This document shows, piece after piece, positions 52,700 to 64,000 of a DNA stretch of 64,000 nucleotides; positions within the stretch are counted from its first letter, which is position 1, and the number at the start of each line of letters is the position of its first letter. The stretch spans positions 25,567,851-25,631,850 of the forward strand of contig NC_079877.1 in NCBI RefSeq assembly GCF_029227915.1, given 5' to 3'. The DNA comes from Hydractinia symbiolongicarpus. Taxonomy: Eukaryota; Cnidaria; Hydrozoa; Anthoathecata; Hydractiniidae. A model generated the notes under the pieces. That model did no database searches and was not told the origin of the DNA. It saw nothing but the letters and a program-made list of their open reading frames with translations. Position numbers and translations under genes: made by a program.

Positions 52700-55600
52700 C
52701 ACATTAAAAAGGCGCATTTACTTTTACTATGAACTCTGTTGTATTGCTTTCGCAAATTCCAAACACGGTAGAGCAATTTTTAAAGTAACAATTTCTGCAA
52801 TTAAAAATTATGAAGTATGGATGACATTATAGGCCAATTGTTCAAGTTCCAGCTTGAAAGTACTGGAATTTCGACTGTTCTTCCGTAAAACCGCAAATGG
52901 ACACTTAACCATCAAGAGAAACCTTAGTTTCCGCGGATTCACTTGTGAGCAAATGAAGATCTGTATATAAATACTAGCGTAATAGTGACCACTCGGACTT
53001 ACTCATGGTATTTAGGACATACATTGCTTGTAATGTATTCTGTAATGGTCAAACACACTGACCATTAAGGGATAAACACTTTTACCGTGTTGGAGGGCCA
53101 TGGTGTGCATTCTAGGTATTTCAAACTCGTTTGGTGGGCACAGTAGAACTAAAGATGTGAAAGTGAGAAGGAATATTTAAGCGGGCCTGCTAAATTTGCT
53201 TCTTTGTATGTTATAGATTAACACTGACGAATCACCCATTGTTCCTTGTTTTCCTAGTAACTACACTTGATTTAGTGATTGAAAAACTCTTTGTAAGATG
53301 CAAACATATGCAGATGTGGCTTCGTTTTACTCAGTGTAAGACTATCATGCATTGCGTTGAAATATTTAAGCCACAATGAAAAGGCGTCATTCACTTTTAC
53401 TATAAACTCTGTTGCTGTTTTTTCGCAAATGCCAAACACGGTAGAGTAACTTCTAGAGTAACAATTTCTTCACTTGAAAATTATGAAGTATGGATGACAT
53501 TACATACCCATTGTTCAAGTTCCAGCTCATATGTACTGAAATTTCGACTGTTCTTCCGTAAAACCGCTAGACATTCAACAACCAAGTTAAAGCTTATTTT
53601 GCGCAGAGCAACTTGTCAGAAATTGACGATTGATGTATAAATACTAGCGTATTAGTGACCACTCAGATTCCCTTAGGTTATTTAGGACATACATTGCTTG
53701 TTACGTATTCTGTAAGGCTTAAACAAGCTGATCATGTATGGATAAACGCTTTTTGCGTTTTTGGAGAGCTATGTTGTGAATTCTAGGTATTTTAATCTTG
53801 CTGGGTGAGCGCAGTAAAACTCAAGATGTGAAAGTGAAAAGGAATATTTAGGCGTGTCAGCTAAATTTATTTCTTTGTATCTGATATTATGATGAAGACT
53901 GTCGAATCGACCTTTATGCGCCTTGTGTATCTACCAACTACAGTTGATTTACTGATAAAACACTCTTTGTAAGATGTAAACTTATCCAGATTTAGTTTCG
54001 TTTCAGACAGTGTAAGACTACCAAGCATTGCGTTTGGACATTAAAACCACATTGAAAAGGCTTCATTTACTTTTTCCGTGAAGTCTGTTGTAGTGTTTTT
54101 GCAAATTCTAAACACGGTAGAGCAATTTTTAAAGTAACAATTTCTGCAATTAAAAATTACGAAGTATGGATGATATTACAGGCCGATTGTTCAAGTTCCA
54201 GCTTGAAAGTACTAGAATTTCGACTGTTCTTCCGTATAATCGCAACTAGACATTCAACAATTAAGATAAAGCTTTATTTGCGCAGCATTGCTTGTAATGT
54301 ATTCTGTAAGGCCTAAACAAACTGATCATGTATGGATAAACGGTTTTTCCTATTTTGAAGATCCATGTTGTGAAATCTAGTTGTTTCAAACTTGCTGGGT
54401 GAGCGCAGTAAAACTCAAAATGTGAAATTGAAAAGGAATATTTAGGCGTGTCTGCTAAATTTATTTGTTTGTATCTTGTACTATGATGAAGACTGACTAA
54501 TCGACCTTTATGCGCCTTGTGTATCTACCAACTACAGTTGATTTACTGATAACACGCTCTTTGTAGGATGTAAACTTATCCAGATTTAGTTTCGTTTCAG
54601 ACAGTGTAAGACTACCAAGCATTGCGTTTGGACATTTAAACCACATTGAAGATACTTCATTTCCTTTTTCCATGAAGTCTGTTGCAGTGTTTTGCATGTG
54701 CTAAACACTGCAGAGCAATTTTTAGAGTAACAACTTCTACACTTGAAAATTATGAAGTATGGATGACATTGCAAATCCATTGTTCAAGTTGCGGCTTAAA
54801 AGTACTGAATTTTCGGCTATTCTTCCATAAAACCACAACTACACATTTAACAATCAAGAGCAAACATAATATGCGCAGAATAACTTGTGAGAAATTGACG
54901 ATTGATGTATGAATACTAGCGTAACAGTGACCACTCGGATTCACTCATGGTATTTAGGACATACATTGCTTGTAATGTATTCTGTAAGGGTCAAACAAAC
55001 TGACCATTATTGGATAAACGCTTTTTGCTTTTTTGGAGAGCTATGTTGTGAATTCTAGGTATTTCAAACTTGCTGGGTGAGCGCAGTAAAACTCAAGATG
55101 TGAAATTGAAAAGGAATATTTAGGCGCGCCTGCTAAGTTTGCTTCTTTGTACGTGATATTCTGATTAACACTGACGAATCGCCCATTTTCCGTTGTTTTC
55201 CTACTAATTACACTTGATTTACTGATAAAGAAGTCATTCGCAGGATGCAAACATATGCAGACGTAGCTTCGTTTTACGCGGTGTAAGACTATCATGCATT
55301 GCGTTTGGGCATTTACACCACATTAAAAAGGCGCATTTACTTTTACTATGAACTCTGTTGTATTGCTTTCGCAAATTCCACACACGGTAGAGCAATTTTT
55401 AAAGTAACAATTTCTGCAATTAAAAATTATGAAGTATGGATGACATTATAGGCCAATTGTTCAAGTTCCAGCTTGAAAGTACTGGAATTTCGACTGTTCT
55501 TCCGTAAAACCGCAAAATGACACTTAACCATCAAGAGAAACCTTAGTTTCCGCGGATTCACTTGTGAGCAAATGAAGATCTGTATATAAATACTAGCGTG

Positions 55601-58600
55601 ATAGTGACCACTCGGACTTACTCATGGTATTTAGGACATACATTGCTTGTAATGTATTCTGTAAGGGTCAAACACACTGACCATTAATGGATAAACACTT
55701 TTACCGTATTGGAGGGCCATGGTGTGCATTCTAGGTATTTCAAACTCGTTTGGTGGGCACAGTAGAACTAAAGATGTGAAAGTGAGAAGGAATATTTAAG
55801 CGGGCCTGCTAAATTTGCTTCTTTGTATGTTATAGATTAACACTGACGAATCACCCATTGTTTTTCCTAGTAACTACACTTGATTTAGTGATTGAAAAAC
55901 TCTTTGTAAGATGCAAACATATGCAGATGTGGCTTCGTTTTACTCAGTGTAAGACTATCATGCATTGCGTTGAAATATTTAAGCCACAATGAAAAGGCGT
56001 CATTCACTTTTACTATAAACTCTGTTGCTGTTTTTTCGCAAATGCCAAACACGGTAGAGTAACTTCTAGAGTAACAATTTCTTCACTTGAAAATTATGAA
56101 GTATGGATGACATTACATACCCATTGTTCAAGTTCCAGCTCATATGTACTAGAATTTCGACTGTTCTTCCGTATAATCGCAACTACACATTTAACAATCA
56201 AGAGCAAACATAATATGCGCAGAATAACTTGTGAGAAATTGACGATTGATGTATGAATACTAGCGTAACAGTGACCACTTGGATTCACTCATGGTATTTA
56301 GGACATACATTGCTTGTAATGTATTCTGTAAGGGTCAAACAAACTGACCATTAATGGATAAACGCTTTTTGCTTTTTTGGAGAGCTATGTTGTGAATTCT
56401 AGGTATTTCAAACTTGCTGGGTGAGCGCAGTAAAACTCAAGATGTGAAATTGAAAAGGAATATTTAGGCGCGCCTGCTAAGTTTGCTTCTTTGTACGTGA
56501 TATTCTGATTAACACTGACGAATCGCCCATTTTCCGTTGTTTTCCTACTAATTACACTTGATTTACTGATAAAGAAGTCATTCGCAGGATGCAAACATAT
56601 GCAGACGTAGCTTCGTTTTACGCGGTGTAAGACTATCATGCATTGCGTTTGGGCATTTACACCACATTAGAAAGGCGCATTTACTTTTACTATGAACTCT
56701 GTTGTATTGCTTTCGCAAATTCCAAACACGGTAGAGCAATTTTTAAAGTAACAATTTCTGCAATTAAAAATTATGAAGTATGGATGACATTATAGGCCAA
56801 TTGTTCAAGTTCCAGCTTGAAAGTACTGGAATTTCGACTGTTCTTCCGTAAAACCGCAAATGGACACTTAACCATCAAGAGAAACCTTAGTTTCCGCGGA
56901 TTCACTTGTGAGCAAATGAAGATCTGTATATAAATACTAGCGTAATAGTGACCACTCGGACTTACTCATGGTATTTAGGACATACATTGCTTGTAATGTA
57001 TTCTGTAAGGGTCAAACACACTGACCATTAAGGGATAAACACTTTTACCGTGTTGGAGGGCCATGGTGTGCATTCTAGGTATTTCAAACTCGTTTGGTGG
57101 GCACAGTAGAACTAAAGATGTGAAAGTGAGAAGGAATATTTAAGCGGGCCTGCTAAATTTGCTTCTTTGTATGTTATAGATTAACACTGACGAATCACCC
57201 ATTGTTCCTTGTTTTCCTAGTAACTACACTTGATTTAGTGATTGAAAAACTCTTTGTAAGATGCAAACATATGCAGATGTGGCTTCGTTTTACTCAGTGT
57301 AAGACTATCATGCATTGCGTTGAAATATTTAAGCCACAATGAAAAGGCGTCATTCACTTTTACTATAAACTCTGTTGCTGTTTTTTCGCAAATGCCAAAC
57401 ACGGTAGAGTAACTTCTAGAGTAACAATTTCTTCACTTGAAAATTATGAAGTATGGATGACATTACATACCCATTGTTCAAGTTCCAGCTCATATGTACT
57501 GAAATTTCGACTGTTCTTCCGTAAAACCGCTAGACATTCAACAACCAAGTTAAAGCTTATTTTGCGCAGAGCAACTTGTCAGAAATTGACGATTGATGTA
57601 TAAATACTAGCGTATTAGTGACCACTCAGATTCCCTTAGGTTAATTAGGACATACATTGCTTGTTACGTATTCTGTAAGGCTTAAACAAGCTGATCATGT
57701 ATGGATAAACGCTTTTTGCGTTTTTGGAGAGCTATGTTGTGAATTCTAGGTATTTTAATCTTGCTGGGTGAGCGCAGTAAAACTCAAGATGTGAAATTGA
57801 AAAGGAATATTTAGGCGTGTCAGCTAAATTTATTTCTTTGTATCTGATATTATGATGAAGACTGTCAAATCGACCTTTATGCGCCTTGTGTATCTACCAA
57901 CTACAGTTGATTTACTGATAAAACACTCTTTGTAAGATGTAAACTTATCCAGATTTAGTTTCGTTTCAGACAGTGTAAGACTACCAAGCATTGCGTTTGG
58001 ACATTAAAACCACATTGAAAAGGCTTCATTTACTTTTTCCGTGAAGTCTGTTGTAGTGTTTTTGCAAATTCTAAACACGGTAGAGCAATTTTTAAAGTAA
58101 CAATTTCTGCAATTAAAAATTACGAAGTATGGATGATATTACAGGCCGATTGTTCAAGTTCCAGCTTGAAAGTACTAGAATTTCGACTGTTCTTCCGTAT
58201 AATCGCAACTAGACATTCAACAATTAAGATAAAGCTTTATTTGCGCAGCATTGCTTGTAATGTATTCTGTAAGGCCTAAACAAACTGATCATGTATGGAT
58301 AAACGGTTTTTCCTATTTTGAAGATCCATGTTGTGAAATCTAGTTGTTTCAAACTTGCTGGGTGAGCGCAGTAAAACTCAAAATGTGAAATTGAAAAGGA
58401 ATATTTAGGCGTGTCTGCTAAATTTATTTGTTTGTATCTTGTACTATGATGAAGACTGACTAATCGACCTTTATGCGCCTTGTGTATCTACCAACTACAG
58501 TTGATTTACTGATAACACGCTCTTTGTAGGATGTAAACTTATCCAGATTTAGTTTCGTTTCAGACAGTGTAAGACTACCAAGCATTGCGTTTGGACATTT

Positions 58601-61600
58601 AAACCACATTGAAGATACTTCATTTCCTTTTTCCATGAAGTCTGTTGCAGTGTTTTGCATGTGCTAAACACTGCAGAGCAATTTTTAGAGTAACAACTTC
58701 TACACTTGAAAATTATGAAGTATGGATGACATTGCAAATCCATTGTTCAAGTTGCGGCTTAAAAGTACTGAATTTTCGGCTATTCTTCCATAAAACCACA
58801 ACTACACATTTAACAATCAAGAGCAAACATAATATGCGCAGAATAACTTGTGAGAAATTGACGATTGATGTATGAATACTAGCGTAACAGTGACCACTCG
58901 GATTCACTCATGGTATTTAGGACATACATTGCTTGTAATGTATTCTGTAAGGGTCAAACAAACTGACCATTATTGGATAAACGCTTTTTGCTTTTTTGGA
59001 GAGCTATGTTGTGAATTCTAGGTATTTCAAACTTGCTGGGTGAGCGCAGTAAAACTCAAGATGTGAAATTGAAAAGGAATATTTAGGCGCGCCTGCTAAG
59101 TTTGCTTCTTTGTACGTGATATTCTGATTAACACTGACGAATCGCCCATTTTCCGTTGTTTTCCTACTAATTACACTTGATTTACTGATAAAGAAGTCAT
59201 TCGCAGGATGCAAACATATGCAGACGTAGCTTCGTTTTACGCGGTGTAAGACTATCATGCATTGCGTTTGGGCATTTACACCACATTAAAAAGGCGCATT
59301 TACTTTTACTATGAACTCTGTTGTATTGCTTTCGCAAATTCCACACACGGTAGAGCAATTTTTAAAGTAACAATTTCTGCAATTAAAAATTATGAAGTAT
59401 GGATGACATTATAGGCCAATTGTTCAAGTTCCAGCTTGAAAGTACTGGAATTTCGACTGTTCTTCCGTAAAACCGCAAAATGACACTTAACCATCAAGAG
59501 AAACCTTAGTTTCCGCGGATTCACTTGTGAGCAAATGAAGATCTGTATATAAATACTAGCGTGATAGTGACCACTCGGACTTACTCATGGTATTTAGGAC
59601 ATACATTGCTTGTAATGTATTCTGTAAGGGTCAAACACACTGACCATTAATGGATAAACACTTTTACCGTATTGGAGGGCCATGGTGTGCATTCTAGGTA
59701 TTTCAAACTCGTTTGGTGGGCACAGTAGAACTAAAGATGTGAAAGTGAGAAGGAATATTTAAGCGGGCCTGCTAAATTTGCTTCTTTGTATGTTATAGAT
59801 TAACACTGACGAATCACCCATTGTTTTTCCTAGTAACTACACTTGATTTAGTGATTGAAAAACTCTTTGTAAGATGCAAACATATGCAGATGTGGCTTCG
59901 TTTTACTCAGTGTAAGACTATCATGCATTGCGTTGAAATATTTAAGCCACAATGAAAAGGCGTCATTCACTTTTACTATAAACTCTGTTGCTGTTTTTTC
60001 GCAAATGCCAAACACGGTAGAGTAACTTCTAGAGTAACAATTTCTTCACTTGAAAATTATGAAGTATGGATGACATTACATACCCATTGTTCAAGTTCCA
60101 GCTCATATGTACTAGAATTTCGACTGTTCTTCCGTATAATCGCAACTACACATTTAACAATCAAGAGCAAACATAATATGCGCAGAATAACTTGTGAGAA
60201 ATTGACGATTGATGTATGAATACTAGCGTAACAGTGACCACTTGGATTCACTCATGGTATTTAGGACATACATTGCTTGTAATGTATTCTGTAAGGGTCA
60301 AACAAACTGACCATTAATGGATAAACGCTTTTTGCTTTTTTGGAGAGCTATGTTGTGAATTCTAGGTATTTCAAACTTGCTGGGTGAGCGCAGTAAAACT
60401 CAAGATGTGAAATTGAAAAGGAATATTTAGGCGCGCCTGCTAAGTTTGCTTCTTTGTACGTGATATTCTGATTAACACTGACGAATCGCCCATTTTCCGT
60501 TGTTTTCCTACTAATTACACTTGATTTACTGATAAAGAAGTCATTCGCAGGATGCAAACATATGCAGACGTAGCTTCGTTTTACGCGGTGTAAGACTATC
60601 ATGCATTGCGTTTGGGCATTTACACCACATTAGAAAGGCGCATTTACTTTTACTATGAACTCTGTTGTATTGCTTTCGCAAATTCCAAACACGGTAGAGC
60701 AATTTTTAAAGTAACAATTTCTGCAATTAAAAATTATGAAGTATGGATGACATTATAGGCCAATTGTTCAAGTTCCAGCTTGAAAGTACTGGAATTTCGA
60801 CTGTTCTTCCGTAAAACCGCAAATGGACACTTAACCATCAAGAGAAACCTTAGTTTCCGCGGATTCACTTGTGAGCAAATGAAGATCTGTATATAAATAC
60901 TAGCGTAATAGTGACCACTCGGACTTACTCATGGTATTTAGGACATACATTGCTTGTAATGTATTCTGTAAGGGTCAAACACACTGACCATTAAGGGATA
61001 AACACTTTTACCGTGTTGGAGGGCCATGGTGTGCATTCTAGGTATTTCAAACTCGTTTGGTGGGCACAGTAGAACTAAAGATGTGAAAGTGAGAAGGAAT
61101 ATTTAAGCGGGCCTGCTAAATTTGCTTCTTTGTATGTTATAGATTAACACTAACGAATCACCCATTGTTCCTTGTTTTCCTAGTAACTACACTTGATTTA
61201 GTGATTGAAAAACTCTTTGTAAGATGCAAACATATGCAGATGTGGCTTCGTTTTACTCAGTGTAAGACTATCATACATTGCGTTGAAATATTTAAGCCAC
61301 AATGAAAAGGCGTCATTCACTTTTACTATAAACTCTGTTGCTGTTTTTTCGCAAATGCCAAACACGGTAGAGTAACTTCTAGAGTAACAATTTCTTCACT
61401 TGAAAATTATGAAGTATGGATGACATTACATACCCATTGTTCAAGTTCCAGCTCATATGTACTGAAATTTCGACTGTTCTTCCGTAAAACCGCTAGACAT
61501 TCAACAACCAAGTTAAAGCTTATTTTGCGCAGAGCAACTTGTCAGAAATTGACGATTGATGTATAAATACTAGCGTATTAGTGACCACTCAGATTCCCTT

Positions 61601-64000
61601 AGGTTATTTAGGACATACATTGCTTGTTACGTATTCTGTAAGGCTTAAACAAGCTGATCATGTATGGATAAACGCTTTTTGCGTTTTTGGAGAGCTATGT
61701 TGTGAATTCTAGGTATTTTAATCTTGCTGGGTGAGCGCAGTAAAACTCAAGATGTGAAAGTGAAAAGGAATATTTAGGCGTGTCAGCTAAATTTATTTCT
61801 TTGTATCTGATATTATGATGAAGACTGTCGAATCGACCTTTATGCGCCTTGTGTATCTACTAACTACAGTTGATTTACTGATAAAACACTCTTTGTAAGA
61901 TGTAAACTTATCCAGATTTAGTTTCGTTTCAGACAGTGTAAGACTACCAAGCATTGCGTTTGGACATTAAAACCACATTGAAAAGGCTTCATTTACTTTT
62001 TCCGTGAAGTCTGTTGTAGTGTTTTTGCAAATTCTAAACACGGTAGAGCAATTTTTAAAGTAACAATTTCTGCAATTAAAAATTACGAAGTATGGATGAT
62101 ATTACAGGCCGATTGTTCAAGTTCCAGCTTGAAAGTACTAGAATTTCGACTGTTCTTCCGTATAATCGCAACTAGACATTCAACAATTAAGATAAAGCTT
62201 TATTTGCGCAGCATTGCTTGTAACGTATTCTGTAAGGCCTAAACAAACTGATCATGTATGGATAAACGGTTTTTCCTATTTTGAAGATCCATGTTGTGAA
62301 ATCTAGTTGTTTCAAACTTGCTGGGTGAGCGCAGTAAAACTCAAAATGTGAAATTGAAAAGGAATATTTAGGCGTGTCTGCTAAATTTATTTGTTTGTAT
62401 CTTGTACTATGATGAAGACTGACTAATCGACCTTTATGCGCCTTGTGTATCTACCAACTACAGTTGATTTACTGATAACACGCTCTTTGTAGGATGTAAA
62501 CTTATCCAGATTTAGTTTCGTTTCAGACGGTGTAAGACTACCAAGCATTGCGTTTGGACATTTAAACCACATTGAAGATACTTCATTTCCTTTTTCCATG
62601 AAGTCTGTTGCAGTGTTTTGCATGTGCTAAACACTGCAGAGCAATTTTTAGAGTAACAACTTCTACACTTGAAAATTATGAAGTATGGATGACATTGCAA
62701 ATCCATTGTTCAAGTTGCGGCTTAAAAGTACTGAATTTTCGGCTATTCTTCCATAAAACCACAACTACACATTTAACAATCAAGAGCAAACATAATATGC
62801 GCAGAATAACTTGTGAGAAATTGACGATTGATGTATGAATACTAGCGTAACAGTGACCACTCGGATTCACTCATGGTATTTAGGACATACATTGCTTGTA
62901 ATGTATTCTGTAAGGGTCAAACAAACTGACCATTATTGGATAAACGCTTTTTGCTTTTTTGGAGAGCTATGTTGTGAATTCTAGGTATTTCAAACTTGCT
63001 GGGTGAGCGCAGTAAAACTCAAGATGTGAAATTGAAAAGGAATATTTAGGCGCGCCTGCTAAGTTTGCTTCTTTGTACGTGATATTCTGATTAACACTGA
63101 CGAATCGCCCATTTTCCGTTGTTTTCCTACTAATTACACTTGATTTACTGATAAAGAAGTCATTCGCAGGATGCAAACATATGCAGACGTAGCTTCGTTT
63201 TACGCGGTGTAAGACTATCATGCATTGCGTTTGGGCATTTACACCACATTAAAAAGGCGCATTTACTTTTACTATGAACTCTGTTGTATTGCTTTCGCAA
63301 ATTCCACACACGGTAGAGCAATTTTTAAAGTAACAATTTCTGCAATTAAAAATTATGAAGTATGGATGACATTATAGGCCAATTGTTCAAGTTCCAGCTT
63401 GAAAGTACTGGAATTTCGACTGTTCTTCCGTAAAACCGCAAAATGACACTTAACCATCAAGAGAAACCTTAGTTTCCGCGGATTCACTTGTGAGCAAATG
63501 AAGATCTGTATATAAATACTAGCGTGATAGTGACCACTCGGACTTACTCATGGTATTTAGGACATACATTGCTTGTAATGTATTCTGTAAGGGTCAAACA
63601 CACTGACCATTAATGGATAAACACTTTTACCGTATTGGAGGGCCATGGTGTGCATTCTAGGTATTTCAAACTCGTTTGGTGGGCACAGTAGAACTAAAGA
63701 TGTGAAAGTGAGAAGGAATATTTAAGCGGGCCTGCTAAATTTGCTTCTTTGTATGTTATAGATTAACACTGACGAATCACCCATTGTTTTTCCTAGTAAC
63801 TACACTTGATTTAGTGATTGAAAAACTCTTTGTAAGATGCAAACATATGCAGATGTGGCTTCGTTTTACTCAGTGTAAGACTATCATGCATTGCGTTGAA
63901 ATATTTAAGCCACAATGAAAAGGCGTCATTCACTTTTACTATAAACTCTGTTGCTGTTTTTTCGCAAATGCCAAACACGGTAGAGTAACTTCTAGAGTAA
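52700..64000 (+). repeat. satellite array with a 3,963-bp higher-order repeat (six ~660-bp monomers), open at the right edge
   Basis: Monomers of ~597-684 bp share anchors such as ACTAGCGTAATAGTGACCAC, TTTAGGACATACATTGCTTG, CACGGTAGAGCAATTTTTAA and TATGAAGTATGGATGACAT. Every sixth monomer repeats almost exactly: for example TTTACTGATAAAACACTC at 53,947, 57,910 and 61,873. One monomer per unit is shortened by ~70 bp (near 54,270, 58,230 and 62,195). About 2.85 units are visible (52,700-56,663, 56,663-60,626, 60,626-64,000). They differ by isolated substitutions, e.g. TTATTTAGG at 53,686 against TTAATTAGG at 57,649. Short ORFs of 64-84 codons recur with the same period and are incidental. Confidence 0.92.

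Noticed and set aside
52040-63221. Recurring ORFs of 64-97 codons in the satellite as a tandem gene family
   Set aside because: They recur because the DNA repeats; frames on both strands overlap, boundaries shift between monomers, and no protein motif or splice context is present.
52700-64000. CRISPR-like array
   Set aside because: Units are ~660 bp monomers without short direct repeats and unique spacers, and the window is eukaryotic.
1-64000. tRNA, rRNA or snRNA genes
   Set aside because: I looked for A/B-box and cloverleaf-like segments and conserved rRNA or U-RNA blocks while reading and saw none convincing; a tRNAscan/Infernal run would be decisive.

Overview
This is AT-rich eukaryotic DNA with spliced genes and many transposable elements. 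There are no operons, Shine-Dalgarno sites or long bacterial ORFs. Short exons with good GT/AG junctions, polypyrimidine tracts, a KMT5A-like SET gene with C2H2 fingers, a PIF/Harbinger relic, a LINE tail, many MITEs and a long satellite suggest an invertebrate animal. A cnidarian is my best guess from overall character only; nothing here proves it.

Region 1 (1-29,100) is mostly minus-strand genes. At the left edge are an exon of a gene running off the window, one or two isolated terminal exons, and a possible 76-residue three-exon gene (2041-5029). From 29,015 down to 6,438 I could chain sixteen minus-strand exons whose reading phases all agree, giving about 648 codons. The product is a P-loop protein whose N-terminal half resembles the DUF927-type helicase-like domain of phages and plasmids. 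Its start lies upstream of 29,015 and was not found. Its introns hold a THAP-domain pseudogene (7.6-8.2 kb), a large inverted repeat (8.5-10.0 kb), a 5'-truncated LINE (14.2-14.9 kb), a nested inverted-repeat element (16.4-18.3 kb), a dead PIF/Harbinger transposon (19.5-21.6 kb) and a TTAA-flanked MITE (26.1-27.1 kb).

Region 2 (29,100-41,300) is nearly gene-free and consists of repeats. It has a 1.6 kb terminal-inverted-repeat element carrying six copies of a 14-bp motif, a 601-bp foldback element with a 6-bp target duplication, head-to-head copies of a dispersed element rich in TGACGTCA, and a six-copy ~129-bp tandem repeat.

Region 3 (41,300-49,400) is a plus-strand gene encoding a finger fragment, a KMT5A-type SET domain and two C-terminal C2H2 fingers. 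Its largest intron (5.1 kb) holds three different elements with recognisable target duplications: a TTA-flanked Harbinger-type MITE, a TA-flanked MITE, and a second TACGATGGCC foldback element. A THAP-like N-terminus lies just beyond on the minus strand.

Region 4 (51,200-64,000, running off the right edge) is a satellite of ~660-bp monomers organised into a 3,963-bp higher-order repeat of six monomers. The copies are nearly identical, with divergent monomers at the left boundary. ORFs inside it recur with the 3,963-bp period and are not genes.

All exon models are read by eye from ORF content and splice consensus. Family names rest on motif recognition, not on a search.
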